From positions 558,001-622,000 of the forward strand of contig JBCAML010000009.1 in the NCBI GenBank assembly GCA_038503075.1: a DNA stretch of 64,000 nucleotides. The letters run 5' to 3'. Shown here in pieces: positions 1-12,914 of this stretch. Below the pieces are notes generated by a model. The model was given only the letters and a program-made list of their open reading frames with translations. It made no database searches and was not told where the DNA came from. Source of the DNA: Gyromitra esculenta (taxonomy: Eukaryota; Ascomycota; Pezizomycetes; Pezizales; Discinaceae). Every line of letters begins with the position of its first letter. Within the stretch, counting starts at the first letter, position 1. The position numbers and the translations under genes are program-made.

Positions 1-1613
1 CATCCCCTGAAAACCGAGAATCCCGTTCCTCGATACCATCGTTGAACCTTGACACCTCGTCCTCAAACTCATCTCAACCGGGGGATCCCTGGGATCCTGA
101 AACCAGCTCCATCAAATCCTCGACATCACGAGGGGACCGAAACGCACTTTATATCGAAACCACTCCCCATTCATTGAGTAGAGATAGCTCGCCTAGCAGA
201 TTATCAAAGATTTCAGCGCTGGCCGGTTCGCAGCTGCAGAGAGTTGCTTCAGTGAAGCATAATCGATCGAGTTCGTCACCTATGGGATTTACAGGGGATA
301 AGGGACAGGCGGCTCCCCAGAGGGGGGCGGCGGCGTTGTTTGGGTCGTTGTTTGCAGCGAAGTCGGCAGAGCATCCGATTGTGGCTTCTACGTCAACTGG
401 TACGCCGAGTTTGCTGCCTGCACAGATGCCGAGGTCACGATCGGGCTCAACGCTATCAACAATGTCAACTTCCAAGTCTAACTCTAAAGGTTTCTTTACG
501 ACCCTCGGCTCCGCCATCCAAACTCAGCTCTCAACAGCCTCGCCCCCTGATACTCCTTCGCGGCGCTCAGCTCGTAGAAATTCTCCAGAACTGGGCTCAA
601 CTCTTCTCGTTGACGAATTTGCTGGCATTTGTTTTAGGCAGCTTCTCACCTCCTACACGCTTGAACCGACTAGCACCCCCGAGAACCCGCAGGATGCGCT
701 AAAACAGACGCCTGAAAGTCGCCTCGAGGAGTTGTCAGTCACAGCTGCAGACTTGCTAGAACGCGTGTACGACGCTTATAAATCTCGCACCGCGTCTCTT
801 GCGGACATGCTCTACGAGCAGGAGGAGACGAACGAGCTTCTTGAAGAATCGCGGGCTCGGACTTCCCAGTATAAAATTCAACTGGAACGTCTTGCAACTG
901 AGGAGCAGGATGCCCGAGATGAGCAAAACTTCCGTATGACCGTCCAAGAGCGCCGCATGAAACAGCTAGAAGCTCAGTTACAACAGGAGCGTTCAAAACG
1001 AGAAGAAGCGGAGGAGGAGTTGCAGCGGCGAGACGCAGAAAAGAAGAAGAGAACAAGTGCTGCAAGTGATAGCGGTTTTGAGAGTGATGGGGACAGCATG
1101 TTTTCACGCGACAGGGCAAGCATGGTTGTGAGCCCAGTGGAGAGTTTCATGGACGGTGTGGACGAGCACCCAATGAGTAGTAGGAGGGATAGCCTCACAC
1201 CTTCGACATATACTGCTGTATCCAGGTCTGATTCGGGGCGATGCGAACACTGTAGCCACTGCAGCACGTATTCCCGAAGCTTGACACCTAGTTCTGCATC
1301 TATCCGCAATCCGACACCCCTTTCCCAGGCTTGGTCAGCGGGAAGCGACGGGAGCGGAGAGAAGACACCAACGCAAACACCCGTCTCGAGTCCTCCAAGT
1401 GCAACAACAACAAGCACAAAATGGGGATTTGGATCGCTTACAAGGAAAGCAGGGGCTGCTGTGTCAGGTGTAGGGTGGTCGGGAGGAAATGTAGAAGAAG
1501 TCCGATCCGAGAACCGAGTGTTGAGGGCGAGGGTTGGTGAACTAGAAAGAGTTGTGAATGACTGTTTGGAGTTTGTGGCGGGGAGAGAAAGAATAGTTAC
1601 TTCTTTTGAGTAA
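1..1613 (+). CDS. coiled-coil, Ser-rich fungal protein (5' partial)
   Basis: Frame 3 is open from the first base of the window to the stop at 1611-1613, and no ATG precedes the conserved-looking part, so the true start lies left of the window. The visible 537 or so residues are Ser/Thr/Pro-rich and low complexity in the first 200. A predicted coiled coil follows at roughly residues 235-350 (runs of Glu/Gln/Arg with heptad spacing, including 'KQLEAQLQQERSKREEAEEE'). A second Ser/Pro-rich stretch carries a Cys/His cluster ('CEHCSHC'), and a short C-terminal helix ends near 'RVGELERVVNDCLEF'. No membrane segment is visible. I do not recognise the family; it resembles lineage-restricted scaffold proteins of ascomycetes. 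Function unknown. Confidence 0.7.
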   Translation, partial: SPENRESRSSIPSLNLDTSSSNSSQPGDPWDPETSSIKSSTSRGDRNALYIETTPHSLSRDSSPSRLSKISALAGSQLQRVASVKHNRSSSSPMGFTGDKGQAAPQRGAAALFGSLFAAKSAEHPIVASTSTGTPSLLPAQMPRSRSGSTLSTMSTSKSNSKGFFTTLGSAIQTQLSTASPPDTPSRRSARRNSPELGSTLLVDEFAGICFRQLLTSYTLEPTSTPENPQDALKQTPESRLEELSVTAADLLERVYDAYKSRTASLADMLYEQEETNELLEESRARTSQYKIQLERLATEEQDARDEQNFRMTVQERRMKQLEAQLQQERSKREEAEEELQRRDAEKKKRTSAASDSGFESDGDSMFSRDRASMVVSPVESFMDGVDEHPMSSRRDSLTPSTYTAVSRSDSGRCEHCSHCSTYSRSLTPSSASIRNPTPLSQAWSAGSDGSGEKTPTQTPVSSPPSATTTSTKWGFGSLTRKAGAAVSGVGWSGGNVEEVRSENRVLRARVGELERVVNDCLEFVAGRERIVTSFE

Positions 1614-4222
1614 GACTTGCATTGGTTGGTACTGGCTGTATTCATAGACTGCTAAGGGATGGTTCTTTTCTTGTTCTATTCTTTTCTTATGAGGGGCTGC
1701 GCACGCTTTATTTATTTTACTACATTGGGATTGGTGTTGGGGTGTTTTTTTGTTTCATTCTCTTTAATTTCCTATTGTCGGTCATCGAGCATTATCGCTA
1801 GTGGGAAGGGACCCTTTTTCTTATCGTCCTTCGATTTGTATTGCGAGAACGCCATGGTCATCAATACGAAGGCCCTGAAGTCTGTTTCTTTTCTGTCCGA
1901 GGTCTCTAGACTTGAGACTTCGTTCTTTATTACAGGCTGTCGCGTGTGAGTGATTATACAGGCTCTTGGCCTGTACACTCTGGGAATGGCAAATTGCATT
2001 ATTATTATTATTTTATATCTTGATGTTATCCTCTGCATAGTCATGACGCATTTAGGAAGGGATGGGCCTTTCGCTGGTTATCAATGATCTGGTTGATGGT
2101 TTGTTTTGCTGGGCATTTTATTTCTTTTCTCATCTCTCGTTGATACCATCTCTCATTAACTGTTTGCGATCCCTCTTGCTGTATCAATTGAGTTAGGTTC
2201 TACTGGTGATAGAGTTCTCTGCTGGCTTTTGTCTTTGTGTAGATGGAATTGATACAGAAGATTTTATGATTATGTTCGTCGTGGTGAGGGCTGTTGGGGG
2301 CTATGGTCCGAGTGACTCCATGTGATTAGTATTGGGTGGGTACATAACAGGAAAAGTAATGCTTGGAGCGAACCAACCCCACCCCATCCCACCTCCATCA
2401 CACATACACACGCTTCCCCTTTTTCCACCCCACAAATCACGCGCAATGGTATTCAATAATCGATACGTGGTTATAAACCCACGGTATTCATTCACGCTAT
2501 CTCGTTCGCCTTCGTCTACATCAACTTTTTTTTGTTTTTGTTTTCACCTTCATGGTGGAAAGCAGTTATCTCTTCATGCTTAGATTATTTTCCATCCATC
2601 CATCCATCCATCGCTCCCTGGCACATCTTGAAGAAGAGTTATTTTGAAGAAGTTGGCTGATATGTTTTTTTGTTTTTAGAGGAACGTTTCCCGCTCCCCC
2701 CCTCTCTCTCCCGCCGTTCACCTCAACAACGCTCGAGACTTTTCTTCGTAATCGTGTTTTTTTCCCGTTTTTTCTTTCATTTCATTAGCTAGCGTTTCCG
2801 TAGGGGCGCTTACATATAACCTATGGGGAGGGGTGGTCCCAACCTTAACCTAACCCGTATACGTTGATATGGTAAGTAATTGAGTGATTAGAGTGGCATG
2901 GCATAGCATGGCAGCTTAGATAACATTTAAAGTTTCGGAGGGGGTGATTAAATTGGGGGGGCTTTTTTTTCATGGAGCTTTTGTCGGGGGTGTGAGGTAA
3001 GTTGTATTCTATCCACGATTGTTGTGTTTGTGTTATTACTTTGAAGGTCGGATGGCGGGATGAGGCACCTAAGTGCTGGGACATTTTAATAGACCTGCAA
3101 ACCAGGAGAGTAGGTGGTCAGGAAGTTGAGATCTACGGATAAAGCACCTTGTTGAGAGAGAGAGGATCTTTATAGCGATTTCCGGTATCCATTAAGAGCC
3201 GCTTGGAAATCGATGACGAGTATGGTGGTGTATTTGGCACATTGTAAACCATCATCCAAAGCAATGCCACTCCTTGCTAGCCTAGCTTACGTTTCTTGGT
3301 TTATTCCCTGCCAGATTGGTGATATTGTGGACTTGGAAGGTTTGGTGGTGGCTATCTACCTAATTGCTAATACGAGATCTACCGTATGCTCAGAGTTCTC
3401 TGACATTTTATTCAGACCAAAATTACGGTTCTTATGTTTAAAGTTACTTTCTATTGGAGCGGCGTCTTGGTGAAGCTTTCTTCGTAATGAACACTGACTT
3501 TACGACAGACCAGATGAGCAGAACATACCACGCTATAGCGGAAGCACTTTTCGCGATACGTTATAAGTAGCTACCCATAGAGTCTCCAGGATCTAAAGAT
3601 AGGGCAACATGAAAGGGAATGTTATAAGCATGAAAAATGGAGTTCTCGTCCTTCTCTCCGTTATATACTCATGAGCTTTTCTGACTCGTTTCGAAAGCTA
3701 GGGGAGTGTTATGAAGTGCAACCTATTCGGGTGTCTTCCTTTTATGCAATCATACTAAAGACCACCACTAATCCTACAAGTCTTCTAATACGGAAACCCA
3801 GCAGTGAACAATGCTTAATAGGCTTGATTGTACATAATTACTACAGTATACCTGGAGTCGAAGTTGAAGTAGCGTCCTGCTTATAAACAGTCTAGCATCA
3901 TCTAAGGATATTAAATGTTGCAATAACTGGTGAGAAAGCTACACTGCTTACAAGGGCTTTTACTGAAGACACAGGTCGGGGGAGAAATCCTGCGGAAATT
4001 ACAAAAGACGATCATATTTGATTGCTCTCATAGCTATCTCAAGTCGCTACATACCAAAAGCCTGGAAATCGCCATCGGCGATAGACAATTTGTCGCTAGC
4101 AATCGTTACATTCAATCGTCGAACTCTACCCAATGCATCCAATGAAACAAGGTAGGAAACCTTAAAGAAAAGGGAAGATACTAGCCTCTAGCTAGTTATC
4201 AATGACCATTTCACGAACAAGG
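1614..4222. other. intergenic, no gene recognised
   Basis: 2.6 kb with only short unsupported open frames. It holds a (TCCA)n microsatellite at 2591-2611, homopolymer T runs and a CT-rich stretch near 2700. The CCTAACCC-like string near 2845 is a single occurrence and not a telomere. Confidence 0.6.
2591..2611. repeat. TCCA microsatellite
   Basis: About five consecutive copies of the tetranucleotide are read directly. Confidence 0.9.
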
Positions 4223-5807
4223 CTACCCTAGAGCGATATAAGATGCGCCAGCGGAATATATGCGGGTGGAACTCCATCCATCAATATGCCAAGTCATCCC
4301 AGCTGTGCTGACAGAAGAAATCTTTGTCTCGATCCGAAGGTTGTGGCGTCGATCGATATCAAGTGAGTTTAGTGCTAAGAACGTGCGAGGAGGTGTGGCA
4401 AAAATATTTTGGTCGAAGTTCACACTTCCTCTCGTGTGTAGCTGAGGATTCCACGATCTCACATCTAAGGTGTTGAAGCTTCCACTGAGAATATTCGGCT
4501 TATCCGCTGGGTAGGCAATCCACGAGGCGGTAGCAGAGTAGAGCACTGATTCCAGCCAAGTGTCGATATGTATCGTGAAAGCGGTTTCTGTGATGTTTTC
4601 TGCGTAGGTTTTCACGCGCCATACCTTTTTACTACTCATATCCAATGCGGTTAACCAAACCACTACGTGTGGCGTTGCAGAGAATGCCCGTGGGAATGTG
4701 ATGCGCCGTGAGGTAAGGGTTTGCGGTTTGGACGCTGGGTGGTCTTCCGTGGTACTAAAGGTCCCAAATTGAAAATCAGGGTCTTCCCTCTCTATTTCCA
4801 GCCATGTGCAGCCACCACCATAAAATATTGTGTCTCCCGAGCTGTCGAGAGCGATCGTAAAAACATCTGTTTGCACACCGCAAGCGTAGGCGTTCACACG
4901 GACGGTTTTGGCACGCCCGACATCTAACATATTGAGCCCCACAACTACGTTTGGCGGTGTAGAGTATGGTTTCTTTAACGAGACTACTCTGGAGGCTCTT
5001 TTGCCGGGTGATTCTCGCACCTCAGCAGTAAGGAAGGTTCCGATGATCGGGTTATTTTCCATGACTGTCGCTTTCTCTCGGATGCTGGCCGTTGAAACCA
5101 GTGGAGCCTCTCTCAATTCTGCGAGTTCCCTCCGAAGCTGATCATTTGACGACTGGAGGACTCTAATCTCATCCTGGGATTTCTTGATAGTGGCGGTATA
5201 CAAGGAACGCTCCTCTTCAAAGATATTGACCAGCTCAAGACGCTCTTTCTTAAGGGCAGCGGCATGTTCAAGCCGCTCCCGTTCAACAAATTTAGCATGC
5301 TGAAGACGTTCCCGTTCAACAACCCCACCATGCTCGATGCTTTCCTGCTTAAGGGTGGCGGCACCTCGAAGACTCTCTAGTTCGAGAGCGGCGGCGCGCC
5401 TAGAGCGTTCCTGTTCAAGCTGAGCGGCGTTATCAAGGCGCTCTTTTTCAAGAGCGGCATTGAAGTAATCGTTCAACTAGCGCTCGTAGAACTAAATATG
5501 AGCTTTAACTTAGTGGAGAAAGGGCTCTGAAACTACCTACTTTAGATACAAGCTGATCAAACACAAGCGCAGGCGCATACGAGACATGTTCTAGACTAGC
5601 ATGGAATTCTGTAAAGGTAAGGACTAAGTGTTAACAGTAGAATCGTAGGGAAGAGGAAAATGAGGTGCGGGAATGGGGTGAGGATAGACGTTGGAAGCTG
5701 AAGTTGAGCTGCGAGGCAGTGAGAACCGAATGACTAAGGAGATATTTGGGAGGAGTATAGAGTGGGAGGTCGTCGGACGAGGCTACGGAGCTCGTGGGAG
5801 TTGCCAT
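4223..5807 (-). CDS. H-type lectin-like protein, copy A (long stalk)
   Basis: Three exons: 5807-5690, 5608-5541 and 5476-4223, giving 479 aa. The ATG at 5807 opens exon 1, which encodes the family motif 'LTASQL'. Exon 2 is exactly 68 nt. Exon 3 begins with an in-frame TTG preceded by AG, so it is an internal exon and not a start. Residues ~71-158 are eight 11-residue units of the type 'VERERLEHAAA', the longest stalk in the array. From ~205 to the end there are three H-type lectin-like repeats, each with a '(F/Y)S.PP..VV.LN.LD' strand, an 'R(V/L)....' strand and a '(T)GFTIHIDTW'-like strand, the last ending 'YSAGASYIA'. No signal peptide, so probably cytosolic. The first donor (GTCTAT) is weak. 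H-type lectins bind GalNAc-type sugars; the ligand here is unknown. Confidence 0.78.
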
Positions 5808-6898
5808 GGCTATTTGCTCGCGAATATGTTTAACTATTCGAGATTGAGTTGTTAGATGTTAGGAGCTTGGAGATGAGGTGGGATAGTTGGTTGCCTGATT
5901 AACCAATCTTGTGGCAGGTGTCCGATTAAGCGAGACCCAGTTTGACCATAATATATCACTCGATCTACCATATCATCAACTGCATTCAGGGAGGGGAGTC
6001 TGCCATCATGAGGCAACTGAAAAGACCTGTGAGAGTGACTAACTTTCAGCTAGCCCTTGGCCGTATTTATTTAGGAATGGGGAGCGATGAAATTTATAAT
6101 AAAAAAACCTGAAGGTTGAGATGCTGCGAATTTTAGTTGTGAAAAGTAGTGAGTGAGGAGATTGGCGGAGGACTTCTATCGCTGTAGCAAGTACTCTGTA
6201 ATCACTGCTAATATAGTACACCACAGCTACCATGTCTCTGCTAATAGTAGCCGTTGATTTGTGCTACTGTACTACCAAGATAACGCAAGACTTTATGTAG
6301 TAGTGCATGCCAAGGAGGAAGCAGAATTGAACTTTAGTTCCGGATTGCCCGTGTAGGTTGATGGAAATGGCCTGCTGCATTTAATAGTTTCCGCTCTGTA
6401 ATCTCGACTTATATGGGACGAGAAATCACTAGCCTTGCCTGATATTTCGACCCGAACTCACTCTAAGGCTATAAGGAGCTTGAGTATGTTTCTCTTTGAA
6501 TTCAATCAGCCCAAGCCTTTTTCTAGGTTTGGCTCTGGCTGGCCCTTCAGCATCACTGACTTACTATTGTTTCGTAGCTCCTTGATTCTTCTCTAATAGG
6601 ACCCGATAAAAACGAACTTTTTACGTTTTCTTTACTGGCCCAGTGAACTCGTAGTTCCCTAAATGCTACCCATGTCTGCTTGCACCTATAATAGTCGTTG
6701 TGACATGAAAAAATAGAACAGTATCTCGAAGGTCCCCATGGGCTTCCTTCCATGGTCACCTGGGAGCCTGAACGAAATAAGTCCTGGTTACTTAACCCTA
6801 CGGGGTAGAAAAAAACAAAAGACCATATCGTTTATCCAACGCGTATCACGAAATATGATAGGAAATAGTCGAAGCAAAAGTAAAGCCTACTCCCAAAG
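5808..6898. other. intergenic between lectin copies A and B
   Basis: Contains the promoter of copy A and the 3' flank of copy B. No other coding signal seen. Confidence 0.6.
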
Positions 6899-8235
6899 CT
6901 AACCCAGAGCAATATACGAAGCTCCTGCAGAAGATAGTGCGGTATCATCCCAACTATCGATGTGCCAAGTCATCCCAGCAGTGCTAATAGAGGAAGCTTT
7001 CACTTGAAGTCGCAGAGCTTCCTTTTGGCTCATGTCGATTGTGTTGATTGCCACCAGGACACGAGGAGGAGCGGAGAACACTCTGTTGCCGAAATGAATG
7101 TATCCGCTATTTCTAGGCTGGGGGTTGCTTAAATGTCTTATATCTGCAATACTGAATCTACCACTAGATATATTGGCTTTATCGGCTGGATAGGCAACCC
7201 AGGTAGCAGCGGCAGAATACAGTATCGTGTCATACCAAGTGTCGACATGAATGTCAAAGCCGTCAGTGGTGACGCCAGTTGCGTAGGTCGTCAAGCGCCA
7301 CACCCTTTCACGGTTCATATCGAATGCGGTAAGCCAGACCACTACATGCGGTCTTGAGCGATATGGACGTGAGAAAGCGATATAACGTGAAGTAAGGATC
7401 TGTGGCCTGGAGGTAGGGTGATCATCTAATGTACTAAACCTTCCGAATTGGAAGTCCGGGTCGTCTTTTTCCACTTCCAGCCATGTACAACCAACACCAC
7501 GGAATCTCGCGCTGCCTTTGGTGTTGAGACGTATGTCGAAGCGATCCTCTCGTATATTTTCGGGATAGGCATCTACGCAGGGGTTGCCGTTATTTTCAGT
7601 GTTTAATAAATTGAATCCTAGAGGCACGCCTGGCGGCGCGGAGTATCGAGCGGTAAACAAAACGCTGGAGATTTTAGTACACGGCATATCCACCGGATCC
7701 CGTTCGGTGTAAGTAAAGGTTTCGATAACCGGATTCTTCACCGTGAGAGAGGTGTTATTCCCCGTTGAAACCATCTCTTTCAATTCTGACAGTTCTTTTT
7801 TAAGTTGGTCGTTTGATAACTGGAGAGTTTTATTTTTCTCGTGAGACTTTTCAAGAGCTGTGGCATGCTGGAGACGCTCCCGCTCGAGTGCTGTAGCAAA
7901 GATCACACTCAACTAGCGGTTTTACTGGTAAGCATGCCTGAATGTGTTTTCCCAAAGAAGGGAGAGGGAATTCAACTGCTTACGTTGCCCACTAAGCGCT
8001 CAAATACAAAGGCTGGTGCACATGAAACGAATTCAAGGTTCTCGTAGAAATCTATAGAGAAGATAGGAGTGAATTTTAACAGGAGCCGAAGACCATAAGA
8101 CGTAAGGGGAATAAGTGAGAACTAACCTTGGAAATGGAAGATAAGCTGCGAGGCGGTGAAGAGCGAGCTAGCAATGAGGTGTGGGGCAGGAGTATAGGAC
8201 GGAGCTATGTGAGAAATTGCTGGTGAAGTAGTCAT
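6899..8235 (-). CDS. H-type lectin-like protein, copy B (short stalk)
   Basis: Exons 8235-8127, 8051-7984 (68 nt) and 7912-6899 encode 396 aa. The ATG at 8235 starts a 36-residue exon containing 'SYTPAPHL' and 'FTASQL'; the first intron is phase 1 and the second phase 0, as in every sibling. Only one 11-residue stalk unit ('LERERLQHATA') is present before the leucine-rich helix 'LQLSNDQLKKELSELKE', so this is the shortest copy. Three H-type lectin-like repeats follow, with the core 'RPHVVVWLTAFDMN' in the second and the terminal 'LSSAGASYIALG'. No signal peptide or membrane helix. It lies head-to-tail with copies A and C on the same strand. Family assignment is by pattern; ligand and role are not known. 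Confidence 0.78.
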
Positions 8236-8915
8236 GATTATGCCCGCCTGACCGCGCCTGAGATGAGTTTTGTGGGTACAAAACTCTATAATTAAGCTTA
8301 GTAGTAGCCAAGAGAGGGGGGAGGTGAGGCTGAGATATATACCCAACTCTTACCTAAGCAAGGGTCTTGGGGTTTTCCCAGTTTACAACATGATCCTGCG
8401 CGTAGGTGGGGCTTGGTGGATAAATTTTCTCTCTGCAGAGGCCCCATGCCCTCCATAAAAATACTAGGTTGTTGTGTCGTACCTTGGAGATATTTTTGCT
8501 AGCCTTGCAGCAGGTTTATGGGTCTGACGAGGCAATAAGGAATAAGAACGTTTTTAAAATCATGAAATGTCACTCGAATTTCTGGACAGACTTACTAGAC
8601 CACACTCACCTAGATGAGAAGACCGATGTTGGCTTCAATGCTGCATAAAGCAATAAAAAGAGAAAATACTACATTATCCTAAGAAAAAACAATCAAGGGT
8701 ATCAAAGCGCTAAGTTAGAGTTCTTGAGGGGTGAAGATGCACTTGGTAAATGGTTGCTGTTGAATGGGGTTGGCCCGTAACTATAGAAGTTTTGTTAGGT
8801 GGTCGCGAAGTAGAAGTAAATTTGCTGGTAACTACAGAATATAACTATATAAAGGAGAGTGATAAGAAAATAAATTAAACAGATCAGAAACCACTGATTA
8901 CTATCCATTAAATTC
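8236..8915. other. intergenic between lectin copies B and C
   Basis: AT-rich spacer of 680 bp holding the copy B promoter. No gene seen. Confidence 0.6.
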
Positions 8916-10333
8916 CTATGCCACAGCGATATACGAGGCCCCTGCCGAGTATAGGACAGTGTCGCGATTATCACAGGTATCGATATTCCAAGTCATTCCC
9001 GTAGCAGTTATCTTGGGCGTACTTACCCTAAGCCGAAAATAATGCTTACAACTAATTTCAAGCGAATTGATCGCCACTAGGACACGGGGAGGGGCAGCGA
9101 AGAAGTCGCCATTTTTACCAAAGTTCACATGGCTACTGGTGCTATTTTGGGGATTAACTGCTGGCCTTACATCCAAAGTGCTGAATTTTCCACAAAAGAT
9201 ATCCGACCTATCTGCTGAATAGGCAACCCAAGCAGCAGTGGCCAAGTTCAGCACCGAGTCGCCCCAAGTGTTGATATGAAGTGAGAAGCCGCTTGTGGTG
9301 ATGTCGGTTTCATACGTTTTCACACGCCAATCAAATTTGTGACTCATCTTCAATTTAGTAAGCCAAACTATCACCCGTGGTGGTGTGGAGTATGACTGCG
9401 GGAAGGTGATTAAGCGTGTATGGAGAGACCGTGGATTATCCCATGGACAGTCTTCCTCAGTGTTGAAAGTCCCAAACTGGACATTTGCGTTGTTCTCTCC
9501 CACTTCCAACCACGAACAACTACCGATGTACAGCGTCGTATCAGACCATGTAGTAAAGTTGATGTTGAAGCGGTCACTTCTGATGTCACTAGCGAAAACA
9601 TTGATGCGGATGGGGGCGCTGTTTGCCATCACTAGGCAATCGAATCCCACAACCAAGCCCGGCGGCGAGGAATACGGATTGGAAACAAGTGCCAACCTCG
9701 AGGTGTTCGTGCGTGGTTGGTTCCACGGTCGTATCTCATCTGTACGGAAGGTTCCGATGGACAACTTTGGCACGGCAGCAACATCAGAGGTGTCATTCTG
9801 GCTTTTTGTGATTGAGATTGACTCCTTCAGGGCTGCGAGTTCAGTCTCAAGTTGGTTATTTGACAACCGGAGAAACTTATTCTCATTAAGACACTCTGTG
9901 AGAGCAACAGTGTGCTTAATACGCTCCTGTTCGAGGGTAGTGGTATGCTGGAGGCGCTCCAGTTCAAGGGCACCGATGAAAGCTTCATTCAACTAGAGAT
10001 AATGCTGAGCACACCTGAGCGTCTTAACTGGTAGGATACATGTGTTATCGCTAAATGCACTTACATTAGCAACAAGACGGTCAAACACAAGCGTAGGTGC
10101 ACACGGAATGTATTCAAGGCTAGTGTAGAAGTCTGTAGAGAATGGAATGTGATATTAGTAGCAGAACCATAAGCGGATAAGATAGAAGAGGAGTAGGAGT
10201 AAGGCATACCTTGGAAATGGGAAGCGAGTTGGGTAGCGGTTAGAGGCGAACGACTAAGGATGTGTGGAGCGGGTGTATAAGGGGGTACGGGAGAAGCAGC
10301 CATGCTAGAGGCTTTGGTCGGATTGTTGGCCAT
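8916..10333 (-). CDS. H-type lectin-like protein, copy C
   Basis: Exons 10333-10210, 10132-10065 (68 nt) and 9992-8916 encode 422 aa. Exon 1 contains 'PPYTPAPHIL' and 'LTATQLASHFQ'; exon 2 reads 'DFYTSLEYIPCAPTLVFDRL'. Exon 3 starts at TTG right after an AG. Two stalk units ('LELERLQHTTT', 'LEQERIKHTVA') precede 'LSNNQLETELAALKE'. Three H-type lectin-like repeats follow, with 'TPPRVIVWLTKLKM' in repeat 2 and 'YSAGASYIAVA' at the C-terminus. No signal peptide. Intron lengths are 77 and 72 nt with canonical ends. A long open frame on the opposite strand (9385-9996) is a shadow of exon 3. Confidence 0.8.
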
Positions 10334-11194
10334 TTAAAATAAATGATTCCGTGCACACAGGATGCTAGCTATAGCTAGAAATCCCAACAGGAGATGATGA
10401 GGTTGAGGTTGAGGTCGAGATATGCTAAACAGTTACCTAAGCGAGGATCTTGGGGTATCACTCGACTTCCCATGTGGGGGATAGATAGGAATGAATTACG
10501 ACTCTTTGGAGATAAACCGAATAGTTGTATCATTTCTATTTTTATGTATATACACGCCTGCCTTACATAATACCGGTCCGACACGAGTATTTGTTTAGTA
10601 GGGCTTTGATGGCAGTATTGAGAAAGTGAATAAATCTAAACCTAAGCTTTATGTAGTTTTGGGAAGAAATGAAGTTTGGTGTCTACTTATAAAGGTGACA
10701 ACCTCTTTAATAGCCCCCAGAATAGACCTGCCTCTTGATATGGTATAGAGGAAAGAGGTTACACACAATCAACATTGGTGCTGACGCTTCGATGAGATCC
10801 AGAACTAGCTAGAGAGAATATATATGCAGATACGAATTTGAGGACAGCCACCATTCGTCTAACATACGTGCGCGTATACATAACGAAGCATGATAAAAAA
10901 TTAAAATACTTATAAATCAACCTAGAGACCATTATTATTGGGTCCCGAAAAAAAATCTCGAATCCAAGTAATGAAACGAGCAAAACAGCTGATAACAGCC
11001 GCGCCGCGGTACGATATATAAGCGTAATCTCTCCCATAAAACCAAAACCAAAAAAATGATGCATAAAATGCGCGGACGCCCTAGCGAGATCGGTGGATAC
11101 GTGCCATGAATTTGGTTGCCTCGTTGCGATGCTCGTTTTCCAAGTTTTTGGGTAACCCGTGATAACCCCGTCGACGGATACTCGACGATCGGGA
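10334..11194. other. intergenic between lectin copies C and D
   Basis: 861 bp. A minus-strand open frame (10759-11244) runs out of the copy D 3' end in another frame; it has no family features and is taken as chance. Confidence 0.55.
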
Positions 11195-12618
11195 TTAGGC
11201 CAATGCGATATACGAGGCTCCTGCCGAATATAAGATGGTGTCATCCCAGCTATCGAGGTGCCAAGTCATTCCAGAAGCGTTGATATCAGAGGCCTTCACT
11301 GCAAGCCGTAGATCGTGCTTGCAATCAATCTCAAACGAGTTGAGCGCCAGTAGGGTGCGAGGAGGGGTGGTAAAAGTGTCGCCGAAGCTTACGTATGCGC
11401 TATTGAATGGTTGGGGACGTTCCGCCGGTCTTATGTCGTTAGTGCTGAATTTCCCGCTGCAGATGTTTGGCTTGTCTGCTGGGTACGCAATCCACGAGGC
11501 AGTAGTGTAGTACAACACCGAATTACCCCAAGTGTCTATATGGATGGTGAAGCCAGTTGTGGTGACGTCGGTTTCGTAGGCTTTCACACGCCAATTAACC
11601 CCAGACTTCAGATCCAAAAGTTGCAGCCAAACGACAACTTTTGGTGGCGCGGCATATACGCATGAGAAATTTATCTGACGTGTATGTTGAACTTCTGGAC
11701 TAGTCCAATGGTGGTCATCCCCAGTGTAGAAATATCCGAATTGGAAGTCGGGATCGCTTGCTTCCGTTTCTAGCCATGTGCAACCACTGGCACGTACTTT
11801 CGTGCCTGACCAGGTCCCGATATCGATGTCTAGCTGATCTGCCCGTATATTTTTGGCATCAGCCCTCACGCGGACGGTATTATCGTTTGGAAAATCCAGC
11901 ATATTAAGCCCTATAGATACCTTTGGCGGCGCGGAATATGGGGTGGGAAAGATAACTAGCTTCGAGGTATTTTCACACGGGTTCAACATCGTCCTTACTT
12001 CGTGGGTATAGAAGGTCCTGACGGTAGGTCCGACCTCCGTTCTAGTATTGGTCATCGTTTCTTTCAGCTCTGAGAGCTCGTTATTAAGCTTTTTATTGGA
12101 TAACTGGAGGGCCATATTCTCGGTGTGGAATTTCTCGATGGCGGCGGCGTGCTCGAGAAGTTCTTGTTCAAGCACGGCATCGTGCTTAAGACGAGCTTGC
12201 TCAAGGATAGAAGCATGCTGGAGACGTTCCTGTTCAAGGATCGTATTGAAGGCTTCGCTCAACTGTTGAATTGTTGTAACGTTAGATATCTCCGGAAATC
12301 TCAGGGAGTAGGCTGTTGCTTACACTAGTCACTAGACGATCAAACACGAGCGCCGGAGCACAAGAGACATATTCGAGATTCGCGTAGAAATCTGAATAGA
12401 GGGTAGAAACAGGGATGCCGCAGGGTTGTCAGAAAATTTGAAAAAAGAAGAGATAAAACGGATGGGATGGAATCGCATTAGGGGAGAGGTGGGAAGAGCA
12501 AACCTTGGAAATTAGAGACGAGTTGCGAAGTGGTTAGAAGTGAATTTTTGGAAAGATAAGGAGCAGGAATATAAGGGGGACCTGCAGGGGGATTCATTGC
12601 TCCACGCTCTTGTGACAT
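11195..12618 (-). CDS. H-type lectin-like protein, copy D
   Basis: Exons 12618-12504, 12391-12324 (68 nt) and 12262-11195 encode 416 aa; introns are 112 and 61 nt. Exon 1 includes 'PPYIPAPYLSKNSLLTTSQL' and exon 2 'DFYANLEYVSCAPALVFDRL'. Three stalk units ('LEQERLQHASI', 'LEQARLKHDAV', 'LEQELLEHAAA') lead into 'LQLSNKKLNNELSELKE'. Three H-type lectin-like repeats fill the remainder, ending 'YSAGASYIALA'. The second-repeat strand 'TGFTIHIDTWGNSVLYYTTA' is close to the family consensus. No signal peptide. It sits 296 bp downstream of the stop of copy E (same strand), the tightest spacing in the array. Confidence 0.8.
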
Positions 12619-12914
12619 TTAAAAGGTTTCGTGAATATAAGATTTGGGAGACTTGAACTGTGGTTGAGCTACAGTTCAATTGAGTAGATAGCGTTGGAGG
12701 CCTAAGCCAGAGCGGAGACGGTGTCGAAACGAACCAATCAAATAATTTATTAGATTATAGGGTTAGGGTTATTTCTACTGCTCATCCATACGCACACAGC
12801 CTCGACACTAATTGCAGAAAATTGAAATCTGTTCCAAGAAATTTGATTACATTCGCTATCGCCAGCGCATACATGAAATGAAACAAGGGTTGAAAAAACA
12901 TTCTGCAAGAGAGG

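Noticed and set aside
9385..9996. 203-codon plus-strand frame inside lectin copy C
   Set aside because: Antisense shadow of the lectin exon; similar shadows appear opposite the other copies and carry no domain.
10759..11244. 161-codon minus-strand frame with a hydrophobic stretch
   Set aside because: Overlaps the 3' end of lectin copy D in another frame, and no equivalent exists beside the other copies; chance frame.
12755..12775. Telomere-like 'agggttagggtt' and, near 2845, 'cctaaccc'
   Set aside because: Only one or two units, not an array, and surrounded by ordinary genes; no sign of a chromosome end or interstitial telomere.
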